Assembly (NCBI GenBank): GCA_043770215.1 | Contig: JAYVIQ010000205.1 | Coordinates: forward strand, 1-29,323 | Direction: 5' to 3' | Source of the DNA: JAYVIQ01 sp043770215 | GTDB lineage: Bacteria > Bacteroidota > Bacteroidia > Cytophagales > JAAEPT01 | Length of the DNA: 29,323 nt | Notes under the pieces: generated by a model | What the model saw: the letters and a program-made list of their open reading frames with translations, nothing else | The model's database searches: none | Told to the model about the DNA's origin: nothing | Translations under genes and position numbers: made by a program | In this document: positions 18,501 to 25,212 of the stretch, piece after piece | Position numbering within the stretch: position 1 is the stretch's first letter | How the letters are laid out: each line of letters opens with the position of its first letter

Positions 18501-18985
18501 TTTGGACTCAATCAGGTAATGCAGTGATAGTAAATAAAACATCTCCTACAACAAATGTAGAAAAGTTATTAGAAGGAGAGAATAGTTTTACCTGGACGAT
18601 TTCAAATGGCGGACTCTGTGCACCTAATTCAACAACTGTAGTTATAAATGTGGATCCGAAAAAATGCATTCAAAGACCACCGTTTAAAGTGTATGAAGCT
18701 GTGACCCCAAATGGAGATAACAAAAACGACTATATCCACATTCAAAACATAGAGTTATATCCTAATACAGATGTGAAAATATTTAATAGATGGGGCAGTT
18801 TAATTTGGGAGTTACCAACAACATGTGATGGGTATCAAAACAATGTTTCTGCATGTAGTTTCAGTGGGAAATCGAATATAGGAGTTGGATCTGGAGGAGA
18901 TGTTGCAGATGGATCTTATTATTATGTAGTAGATGGCACTAAAGATGGATCTATAAAGACCCAAGGATATTTAGTAAAAAATTAA
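15569..18985 (+). CDS. T9SS-exported lectin/discoidin/PKD-repeat surface protein with type B sorting domain
   Basis: This 1138-residue protein has a signal peptide (to about residue 28, LLSGQ). An L-type (legume-like) lectin domain spans about 28-240, with DGIVFVMQ, LGIEFDTYEN and FYWGFTSATGG. An F5/8-type (discoidin) domain follows at about 272-395 (WASLTTDNQSLVMDL, ARYVKMQGVS, FEFEVFG). Residues about 400-1030 are Ig/PKD-like repeats. Residues about 1039-1138 form the gliding-motility-associated C-terminal domain (VTPNGDNKNDYI, VKIFNRWG, DGSYYYVVDG, GYLV), which targets proteins to the type IX secretion system as type B substrates. The two sugar-binding-type domains point to adhesion to glycans or surfaces. 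It is the first gene of a three-gene unit with SprF- and OmpA-like partners, 17 bases before the next gene. Ligand and role in gliding are not known. Confidence 0.88.
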   Translation: MERNRKATKNIGLLIVALGLFIPNLLSGQYLLFNSATKTGKDTYRLTPDSEFTVGSVWNGFDESVESNFEVSGKMFFGNRDNGADGIVFVMQTNCVSGGRVGSGIGYANIPGPSLGIEFDTYENNSDTASGDFDNNDPVFDHIGIQKNGVVNHKSPQNILLSPIQMHASKSNVEDGIWYNFRIVWNASSKTISVFFDNTLRATLPIDLKKDVFNNSDVFYWGFTSATGGSFAPNSVQIDERDLFFLPNSLLCKGDSLKLTLPIVTNADKISALKPIKVSSTEEPYFSYLVNDADVTTRWASLTTDNQSLVMDLQNIYQVSKVRILWETAAAREYRIEVSTDNINWTTVSTITNGLSGEDRTINFSAINARYVKMQGVSRTTIYGYSIFEFEVFGKGEYKWSPTTNILGASTSTPILFPSTTTLYNVTIPERCSGPIPVEFTVEVVDLKANIITPTKICVSDTVILKVNTTGAKGKTTNRWIPSNSTQAVFKLFPAVANTYEVIVTDSIGCKDTASVAIALDQLPDKAMVTNDVLSVCANSASITANAPLVGVGVWDVILPNQSTIVNRNSRSTTVNNLPENTSKLKWTVTNGVCPPSLDTLTINRSLALAIPEAGENKNVCLDKVSLNATTPLVGTGIWTIKRGFGIFINPRDPKTEVTGLSRGVNEFYWTVSNGVCTSLKDSVTITSEAIPAGEMPKLNIANDTICLGSAALITQSSAGTNLKWFSSTDKINFLPIVSVQNFISVTPSVLTYYTTRLDITSCTNLASDTISIFPNPKPVGGILSPLSSTICEGSSATLSLTGQRGTVKWQSSANSTDWTDEILVNNPLTFEPTANITYRAIVSDKFCPSDFSNSASISIDKKPSVALTVKDDKGICSDTKGIEAILPAVGVGSWKVISGTANILNANLAVTSVNGLLPNKTVILEWAVKNGVCPESKDQLKIDRVPSLSEAIAKGVETCNDFSELSANSPLVGETGLWTQSGNAVIVNKTSPTTNVEKLLEGENSFTWTISNGGLCAPNSTTVVINVDPKKCIQRPPFKVYEAVTPNGDNKNDYIHIQNIELYPNTDVKIFNRWGSLIWELPTTCDGYQNNVSACSFSGKSNIGVGSGGDVADGSYYYVVDGTKDGSIKTQGYLVKN
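17143..18650 (+). repeat. Repeated PKD/Ig-like domains inside the adhesin gene
   Basis: Four copies of one domain of about 75-80 residues are visible at roughly 17143-17384, 17397-17625, 18160-18405 and 18420-18650. Each carries a Cys near the start, then A(N/T/I)xPLVGxGxW or similar, a T-x-V-x-x-L segment, and W(T/A)V(T/S/K)NG(V)C near the end. Two different Ig-like units (IC(L/E)GS...LKW or VKW...) sit between copies two and three, at about 17670-18150. Copies one and three share the 14-base string AATGGTGTTTGTCC. Confidence 0.7.
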
Positions 18986-19002
18986 ATTATTAATAATTAA
19001 AT

Positions 19003-19923
19003 ATGAAAAAGATATTTATAGCAGCTTTTGTATTGCTTACATTTGGACTAAAAGCTCAGCAATTAGCCATGTTTACTGAATATATGTACAACGAGGTGAC
19101 AATAAACCCAGCCTATGCAGGAAGCCACGAAGTGGTTTCTGCCACAGTACTTGGTAGGAGGCAGTGGGTTGGTAAGGATTTTGATGGAGCGCCGCAAACC
19201 TATTCATTTAATATTCATGGCCCATTAAGGAACAAAAGAATAGGTTTGGGATTAAGTTTAATCCAAGATAAGTATGCTGTAGATCAGAACTTTAATGCTA
19301 TGGCAAGCGCAAGTTACATTATTCCTTTTAAAAATTCAGACCTTCATTTTGGATTGCAATTAGGTGCAGCAAGTCATGTGACAGATTACTCTGGATTAGA
19401 TGTTTATGATTCAGATGATCAGAATTTGGTCTCTGGGGGGGCTGGTATTTTGCCAAATCTAGGTATAGGCATGTATTATTTTGCTAAAAAGTTTTATGTA
19501 GGCATTAGTGCGCCTCAGCTAAGAAATAATACCTTAGAGGTAAGTGGCAAGAAAATTGCCGAGCAACGAAGGCATTATTTCTTTAATACTGGTTACGTTT
19601 TAGACCTTTCACCAACGTTTAAATTCAAGCCTACTTTATTTTTTAAGTATGTTGAAAATTCAGATCCTCAATTTGATTTAACCGGGAGTTTTATCATAAA
19701 AGAGATGTTTTGGGTTGGGGGAGCATTTAGAACAGCTATAAAAAGCAGTGATGCAATTTCAGTTTTGTTAGGATTCCAAGTTAGTAACCAATTTAAATTG
19801 GGGTATTCGTATGATTTTACACAATCTAGCTTAAATGCTTTTACAAATGGATCTCATGAATTAGTTTTGAATTACAGATTTAGTTTTGATAAAGGTGATG
19901 TGGTAACGCCAAGGTATTTTTAA
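19003..19923 (+). CDS. PorP/SprF family type IX secretion-associated outer-membrane protein
   Basis: This 306-residue protein has a signal peptide (MKKIFIAAFVLLTFGLKAQ). It shows the family's landmarks in order: FTEYMYNEVTINPAYAGSH, RRQWVGKDFDGAPQTYSFNIHGPL, a string of barrel strands, then GSHELVLNYRFSF and the C-terminal PRYF. PorP and SprF proteins are 14-stranded-type outer-membrane barrels. In Flavobacterium, SprF is needed for surface delivery of the adhesin SprB, and P. gingivalis PorP is a T9SS component. Many gliding Bacteroidota carry several copies, each next to its own large T9SS type B adhesin. This gene follows such an adhesin by 17 bases and precedes an OmpA gene by 16, so I read it as the adhesin-specific SprF-like partner rather than the core T9SS PorP (inference). 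Confidence 0.93.
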   Translation: MKKIFIAAFVLLTFGLKAQQLAMFTEYMYNEVTINPAYAGSHEVVSATVLGRRQWVGKDFDGAPQTYSFNIHGPLRNKRIGLGLSLIQDKYAVDQNFNAMASASYIIPFKNSDLHFGLQLGAASHVTDYSGLDVYDSDDQNLVSGGAGILPNLGIGMYYFAKKFYVGISAPQLRNNTLEVSGKKIAEQRRHYFFNTGYVLDLSPTFKFKPTLFFKYVENSDPQFDLTGSFIIKEMFWVGGAFRTAIKSSDAISVLLGFQVSNQFKLGYSYDFTQSSLNAFTNGSHELVLNYRFSFDKGDVVTPRYF

Positions 19924-19939
19924 GAACAGTATAAATAAT

Positions 19940-22279
19940 ATGAACATGGATATGGTAAAAAAGAGATTAATATATTTGTTATGCATCTTAATTTCAACAA
20001 ATATAGGTGCTCAGAATAGAGGGTTATTAGCACAGGCAGATAAAAAATTTGAGCATTTGATGTTTTTAGACGCTGCAAATTTGTACGAGAAAGCAATTTC
20101 TAGAAAGCAAACCGATGAGGTGAAGAAAAAAATTGCCTTATGTTATGTAAAAATGAATGATCCATTGAAAGTTACTCAATGGTACGGTAAATTAGTCTCT
20201 AAAACAACTATGGGTTCGGAGCATCATTATAATTATGCTCAAGCATTAACAAGTATTGGTAAGTTTACAGAGGCAAAACAATATTATCAGATTTACGAAA
20301 AAGAAGCTTCCAAAGATCAAAGAGCCAAAAATAAAATTTATGCTTTAAATCATTTAGAAGACTATTACAAAGATTCATCTAAATATGATGTAGAAAGATT
20401 AGATGTATTAAATTCTGTTTTTAGTGATTTTGCACCTTCTTTTTATAAAGATGGTATTGTTTTCCCTTCTGGAAGAGTGTTGAAAAACGGAACTAAAAGA
20501 ACATTCAAATGGGATAATTCTTCCTTTTTGGATTTGTACTACTCTGAAAAAAATGGTCTGTCTGAATTTGATTATAAAGACCCCATTTCTTTTAACAGTA
20601 CAATTAATACAAAATATCATGAGGGTGCATCTACATTTAGTTCCAATGGAGATAAGATAATTTTCACCAGAAATAATTACTTTCATAATCACAAGAAAAA
20701 AAGCAACGGTGGCTCTATATTACTAAAGTTGTATTTTGCAGAACATACTGAAGGTCAAGACAGTAAAGCTGGTTGGCATCATATTTCTGAACTGCCTTTT
20801 AATAGTAATGAGTATAGTGTAGGAGATCCGTCTGCAAATAATGATTTCACTATTTTATATTTTGTTTCAAATATGCCTGGGGGAATAGGAGGTACAGACG
20901 TATACAAAAGTGTGTATACTAACGGAAAATGGGCACAACCTGAAAATCTTGGGGCTAGTATAAATACCGAAGGCAATGAAAGAATGCCTTTTATTCATGA
21001 AGATGGTACTTTATTTTTCTCATCAGATGGTAAAGACGGAATAGGTGGCCTAGATGTTTATGAAGCTAAATTTATTAAGAATAAATGGATTGTAAAAGAT
21101 ATGGGTTATCCAATTAATAGTACTATGGATGATTTTGGTCTGATTTTAGATGAAACTAAAAAGTTTGGTTACTTTAGTTCCAATAGATATGGAGGTTTAG
21201 GTAGCGATGATATTTATAAATTCTTAGTAAAAGATAATTCTATTATGATAAAAGGCAAAACTTTTGTAAAACTACAAGGCGCCTTGGACATCACAAAAAA
21301 AACATTGTCTTCAGCAGAAGTAACTATTTTCGATAAAACAAACAACGTTTTTTTAACACCGCTAGAATCTAATGAAAGTGGAGAATTCTCTCTTAAATTA
21401 AATAAAGAATCAGTATATGAAATAAAAAGCCTTAAAACAGACTTGACTACCGCCATAACTACATTAGATTTACGCTCTTTTGATGAAAGTAAAGAAGCTA
21501 CTTCCTTGGAACTTATTTTGATAGAGCCTTTGCCAAATATGATTAAGCTGAATGCACAAGTTAGAGATAAGGATTCAAAAGAAATAATGCCAAATTCTAT
21601 TGTGTATCTTATGGATATTAAGACAAAAGAAATTTCTACTTACAAAACAGATAGCCAAGGGGAAATTGCAGCTTTTTTAAAGCCTCAAACAGAATATGTT
21701 ATGAAAGCTACAAAAATTAAATTTTTATCAGATTGTATTTCATTCAACAGTGGCGTAGCTACTAAAGCGGGTAAAGAGCCAGAAAGACCTTTGTTGCTAG
21801 AGTCTTTCAAGGTTTCTCAAAAGTTTAAAATCGAAAATGTTTATTTTGATTTAAATAAAGACAACATAAGGCCAGATGCCGCAATTGAATTAGATAAGGT
21901 GGTTGCTTTTATAAAAGACAATCCAGGAATAACTGTTGAATTAGGCTCACATACAGACGCAAGAGGTAGTGATGTATACAACCTAGCTTTGTCTGATAGA
22001 AGAGCTAAATCTTCTAGACAATATATTGTAAACAACGGGATTAGCAATGAAATGATAACTCACAAAGGATATGGAGAGTTAGAGGTTACAAATAGATGTT
22101 TAAATGATGTAAAATGTACTGATAAAGAGCACGAAGCAAATAGACGTACGGAGATAAAAATTACAGGAATAAAGGATTTATCATTAGAAGAGCAAGCTTT
22201 GTTAGAAAAGAATAAAGCTGGTTTTACTGAGGATGATAATTTAAATAATTGCGAGCAGGTAATATTAAAATCTAAATAA
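19940..22279 (+). CDS. TPR / PD40 beta-propeller / OmpA-domain lipoprotein-free envelope protein
   Basis: The 779-residue product has a signal peptide ending near residue 25 (NIGAQ); the Met at residue 3 or 5 could also be the start. Residues about 30-135 are TPR-like helices (AANLYEKAISRK, YNYAQALTSIGKFTEAKQYYQIYE). Residues about 150-420 hold PD40/WD40-like propeller blades (FASNMPGGIGGTDVYKS-type, FFSSDGKDGIGGLDVYEA, GYFSSNRYGGLGSDDIYKF). Then come one or two carboxypeptidase-regulatory-like beta domains, and an OmpA domain at about 640-750 (VYFDLNKDNIRPDA, SHTDARGSD). Asp673 and Arg688 match the pair that binds peptidoglycan. Such proteins usually accompany PorP/SprF genes; PorE of P. gingivalis has a similar plan. 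It probably ties the SprF-like barrel to the cell wall (inference). It ends the cassette, with a terminator 25 bases downstream. Confidence 0.9.
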   Translation: MNMDMVKKRLIYLLCILISTNIGAQNRGLLAQADKKFEHLMFLDAANLYEKAISRKQTDEVKKKIALCYVKMNDPLKVTQWYGKLVSKTTMGSEHHYNYAQALTSIGKFTEAKQYYQIYEKEASKDQRAKNKIYALNHLEDYYKDSSKYDVERLDVLNSVFSDFAPSFYKDGIVFPSGRVLKNGTKRTFKWDNSSFLDLYYSEKNGLSEFDYKDPISFNSTINTKYHEGASTFSSNGDKIIFTRNNYFHNHKKKSNGGSILLKLYFAEHTEGQDSKAGWHHISELPFNSNEYSVGDPSANNDFTILYFVSNMPGGIGGTDVYKSVYTNGKWAQPENLGASINTEGNERMPFIHEDGTLFFSSDGKDGIGGLDVYEAKFIKNKWIVKDMGYPINSTMDDFGLILDETKKFGYFSSNRYGGLGSDDIYKFLVKDNSIMIKGKTFVKLQGALDITKKTLSSAEVTIFDKTNNVFLTPLESNESGEFSLKLNKESVYEIKSLKTDLTTAITTLDLRSFDESKEATSLELILIEPLPNMIKLNAQVRDKDSKEIMPNSIVYLMDIKTKEISTYKTDSQGEIAAFLKPQTEYVMKATKIKFLSDCISFNSGVATKAGKEPERPLLLESFKVSQKFKIENVYFDLNKDNIRPDAAIELDKVVAFIKDNPGITVELGSHTDARGSDVYNLALSDRRAKSSRQYIVNNGISNEMITHKGYGELEVTNRCLNDVKCTDKEHEANRRTEIKITGIKDLSLEEQALLEKNKAGFTEDDNLNNCEQVILKSK

Positions 22280-22303
22280 TAAAATTTTTGCTTCATTATA
22301 ATT

Positions 22304-22338
22304 AAAAAGCTTGCTTAGATAATAAGCAAGCTTTTTTT
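22304..22338. terminator. Bidirectional intrinsic terminator between convergent genes
   Basis: A 14-bp perfect stem (AAAAAGCTTGCTTA pairing with TAAGCAAGCTTTTT) with the 5-base loop GATAA is followed by T residues. It lies 25 bases after the OmpA gene and 57 bases beyond the end of the minus-strand radical SAM gene. The A/T flanks on both arms make it usable from either side. Confidence 0.9.
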
Positions 22339-22394
22339 ATTCAATTTTTGTTCAGTCACGTAATAGAGACGCAACAAAAAAAAACATATTTTTA

Positions 22395-24506
22395 TTAAAC
22401 TAGCATTATACCTTTACTGTTTAAAAAACGCCAAAGTTCTAATGAAATCAGCTCTTGTGATGAATTTATTTTTTTAAATTCATTATTAAAATAGTCAAAT
22501 TTGGTGGGTTCTAAATGGCTAGAAATCATTGATTTTTTTAATAAATTATCTATAAAATGATGTAAATTTTTTGGTAAAATAAATTCTACTGTTTCGTTTC
22601 TTAATTCATAACGGCATAAAAGTTGTGTATCGTTAGAATCATAAAATTCTGGGTTAGAGCCTAAAAATACAACCTTTTTTAAGCCTATATTTTTGTCTTT
22701 ATCCTCATCATCTTCTATGGAATGAAATAGGTGATTAGGATTTATATTTGTTTTTGGGATCTTAAAATCAAACCAATAGCTGAGTTCAAAATCAAAACCA
22801 ATTCCAAGCATATAGTTATATAAGCTTTTTTTCAGTCCTTGGCTGTACATCTCGTGATTAGCTCCGTATTTGTCTGCATGAAACAAATCATTATTTGCAA
22901 AATCCCCTGTTCCTGGGCCAATGATTTCTACTTTATACTTTTTTGGATTTTTACCTACGGGGCTATGTGTAGTCATGGCAAATTGATGCCAAAATCCACT
23001 TTGTACAATACCTAACTCAAACAATTGCCTTACATTTTCTAAAGAGTCTATTGTCTCTTGAGCCGTTTGGGTAGGGAATCCGTACATTAAATAGGCGTGT
23101 ACTAAAATACCACTTTCTGTAAAATGATTGCATACTTTGGCTACTTGCTCTACACTTACGCCTTTTTCCATGAGCTCTAGCAATCTATTTGAGGCTACTT
23201 CTAACCCTCCGGATACTGCCACACATCCAGAGAAAGCCAGTAAAGCACATAAATCTTTAGTAAATGAAGATTCAAACCTAATGTTAGCCCACCACGTTAT
23301 TTTTAGCTTTCGTTTAAGGATTTCTATAGCAAGTTCTTTCATTAAAGAAGGTGGGGCAGCTTCGTCTACAAAATGAAAACCAGTTTCGCCGGTAGTATTT
23401 ATTTGTTCTTGCATTCTATCACAAATAATTACTGCGGTAAGTGGTTCGTATCTAGAGATGTAGTCCAAAGAAATATCGCAAAAACTACATTTTTTCCAGT
23501 AGCAACCATGTGCCATGGTTAGTTTGTTCCATCTTCCATCGCTCCAAAGTCTGTGCATTGGATTGGTTACTTCTAGTACACTAAGGTAGTTTTCTGTAGC
23601 AATATCTGTATAATCTGGCGTGCCAAGCTCTGTAAATCCGAAATCTTTTTCTAAAGCGCCATTGATATAGTTTACTTTGCCATTTTCTCTTACAAAGGTT
23701 CTTTTGAGTGTCTCTATTTTCCTTTTGCCATTTAGATATTCTATTAAGTTTAAGACAGGTCTTTCTCCACTGTCTAAGGTTATAAAATCTACAAAATCAA
23801 ATACTCTAGGGTCTTTTAATTCTCTTAATTCTGTGTTTGGGAATCCTCCTCCCATAGATATTTTAATCTTAGGATGATTTTCTTTTAAAAATTTAGCGAT
23901 TCTAAAACCTGAGTATAAATTACCTGGAAATGGAATAGAAATAAGTACTAAATCAGCTTGAAAAGTGGTCAGTTTTTGTGCTAATATTTCTAGTAAAATT
24001 GTATCTGTAAAAGTTTCTTGTTTTGATAGTTGCTGGTACAGATCATCAAAAGAGGTGGCTGTTCGGCCTAGTCTTTCTGCATATCTGTTGAATCCAAAAA
24101 AAGGATCAGTAGTTTCTCTTATAAAATCTGAAAGGTCTTGTAGAAAAAGTGTGGCTAAGTGCTTTGCCTTATCTTGAATTCCTATTGCGCCAAAGGCCCA
24201 TTCTAAATCACTAAGCTCATTGAATCTAGATGCCTGAGGTAAAATGTTTCGCTCTACAATAGCATAAGCAAGCGTGCTGTTTTTATTTTGTAAAAAACGA
24301 ATTACGGGATCTATACATGCTAAATACTCTTCTTTTAGGGTGAGTATTCTAAAGGAATTGTCAGAAATTTCTTCTTGACTGTTTTCTACTTCTAGAAATA
24401 GCGAGGCTAATTTTTTTTTGGAAAACAAGGTCAAAATCACTTCCAAGCCCAAATCTAATTGGTATGATTCTACTTGGTGTAGATTTAAAAATCCTTTTAA
24501 ATACAT
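22395..24506 (-). CDS. B12-binding-type radical SAM protein with CX4CX2C cluster motif
   Basis: This 703-residue cytosolic protein has the layout of B12-binding radical SAM enzymes. Residues about 1-180 are of unknown type. About 180-255 resemble a cobalamin-binding Rossmann domain (ADLVLISIPFPGNLYSGFRIAKFL, ISMGGGFPN). About 320-530 form the radical SAM barrel. The cluster-binding cysteines are Cys335, Cys340 and Cys343 in GCYWKKCSFCDI, spaced CX4CX2C rather than the usual CX3CX2C. SGGLEVAS and HAYLMYGFPTQT are later barrel strands. I do not see the His of a DXHXXG B12 ligand motif, so cobalamin binding may be base-off without His, or absent. The last 170 residues match nothing I know. The substrate is unknown; it stands alone, convergent with the OmpA gene and with its own promoter box at 24582-24589. 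Confidence 0.85.
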   Translation of the reverse strand: MYLKGFLNLHQVESYQLDLGLEVILTLFSKKKLASLFLEVENSQEEISDNSFRILTLKEEYLACIDPVIRFLQNKNSTLAYAIVERNILPQASRFNELSDLEWAFGAIGIQDKAKHLATLFLQDLSDFIRETTDPFFGFNRYAERLGRTATSFDDLYQQLSKQETFTDTILLEILAQKLTTFQADLVLISIPFPGNLYSGFRIAKFLKENHPKIKISMGGGFPNTELRELKDPRVFDFVDFITLDSGERPVLNLIEYLNGKRKIETLKRTFVRENGKVNYINGALEKDFGFTELGTPDYTDIATENYLSVLEVTNPMHRLWSDGRWNKLTMAHGCYWKKCSFCDISLDYISRYEPLTAVIICDRMQEQINTTGETGFHFVDEAAPPSLMKELAIEILKRKLKITWWANIRFESSFTKDLCALLAFSGCVAVSGGLEVASNRLLELMEKGVSVEQVAKVCNHFTESGILVHAYLMYGFPTQTAQETIDSLENVRQLFELGIVQSGFWHQFAMTTHSPVGKNPKKYKVEIIGPGTGDFANNDLFHADKYGANHEMYSQGLKKSLYNYMLGIGFDFELSYWFDFKIPKTNINPNHLFHSIEDDEDKDKNIGLKKVVFLGSNPEFYDSNDTQLLCRYELRNETVEFILPKNLHHFIDNLLKKSMISSHLEPTKFDYFNNEFKKINSSQELISLELWRFLNSKGIMLV

Positions 24507-24581
24507 AGTTGCTGGATACGGTGTATTCAGCTGTGTAAATGGCGGAGTGAGTAGTAATACTTTAATAATATTATTTTTTTA

Positions 24582-24589
24582 CAAAAGTA
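24582..24589 (-). promoter_or_regulatory. -7 promoter box of the radical SAM gene
   Basis: On the minus strand this reads TACTTTTG, an exact match to TAnnTTTG, 76 bases before the radical SAM start. No clear -33 TTTG occurs 19-21 bases further upstream (a TTTTTG at 24627-24622 is about 32 bases away). It suggests the gene is transcribed separately from the PhnA gene upstream. Confidence 0.45.
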
Positions 24590-24642
24590 GTGCATTTGAA
24601 CACTATTATTGGAATCATTATCAAAAATTAAAAAAAGGAAGC

Positions 24643-25212
24643 TTAATTTTTCTTTACATACTTGGTAAGTATTACAATCTGTTGGCCATTTACTTTCCCT
24701 TCTATATGTTCTAGATTGTTTTCTACTAAATTTATATTTCTTACAGCTGTACCTCTTTTGGCTGTAAAACCTGCACCTTTTACATCTAAATCTTTTAAGA
24801 GTGTAACTGTGTCTCCTTGATTCAAAACTGTACCGTTGCTGTCTTTGTGCTCTTGTATAACTTCCTTTTCTTGGGTTAGCCCTAGCTTAGCCCATACTAA
24901 AGTAGCGTCTTCTAAATACATAATATCCAGTAGATTATTAGCCCAGTCTTGGGTTTTTAATTCAGAGAGCATTCTCCAAGCAATTACTTGTACTGCGGGC
25001 GTAGTGCTCCACATGCTTTCGTTTAAACAATGCCAATGATTAGGATCTAGTTCTCCATTATTGTCTAATTGCTGCTTGCATACACCGCATACTAAAACTT
25101 GATCATCTATATTTACACTATTCTTAGGTAAAACAGTATATTCAGACAAATCTTTTGTATTTAAACACAATTCGCAGGCATTATTTGCTCTTAATAATAA
25201 TTCATTTCTCAC
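24643..25212 (-). CDS. PhnA-family zinc-ribbon protein
   Basis: This protein has 189 residues, starting with GTG at 25212. In frame there is a stop codon directly before this GTG, and no other start codon occurs before the conserved cysteines, so the start is well fixed. The N-terminus has a four-Cys zinc ribbon (CELC at 13-16 and CGVC at 42-45). The C-terminal PhnA domain (about 123-189) shows DSNGTVLNQGDTVTLLKDL, VKGAGFTAKRGT and a basic end. A Trp/His-rich middle (about 58-115) links them. The family is named after E. coli PhnA, but its role is uncertain, and it is not a proven phosphonate enzyme. The start overlaps the stop of the giant adhesin gene (GTGA), implying translational coupling. 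That pairing is unexpected for a small cytosolic protein. Confidence 0.88.
   Translation of the reverse strand: MRNELLLRANNACELCLNTKDLSEYTVLPKNSVNIDDQVLVCGVCKQQLDNNGELDPNHWHCLNESMWSTTPAVQVIAWRMLSELKTQDWANNLLDIMYLEDATLVWAKLGLTQEKEVIQEHKDSNGTVLNQGDTVTLLKDLDVKGAGFTAKRGTAVRNINLVENNLEHIEGKVNGQQIVILTKYVKKN

Noticed and set aside
24623..24651. AT-only inverted repeat at the end of the PhnA gene (possible terminator)
   Set aside because: The 9-bp arms AAAAATTAA/TTAATTTTT contain no G-C pair, have a loop of 11 bases and overlap the stop codon; this is too weak to call in AT-rich DNA.
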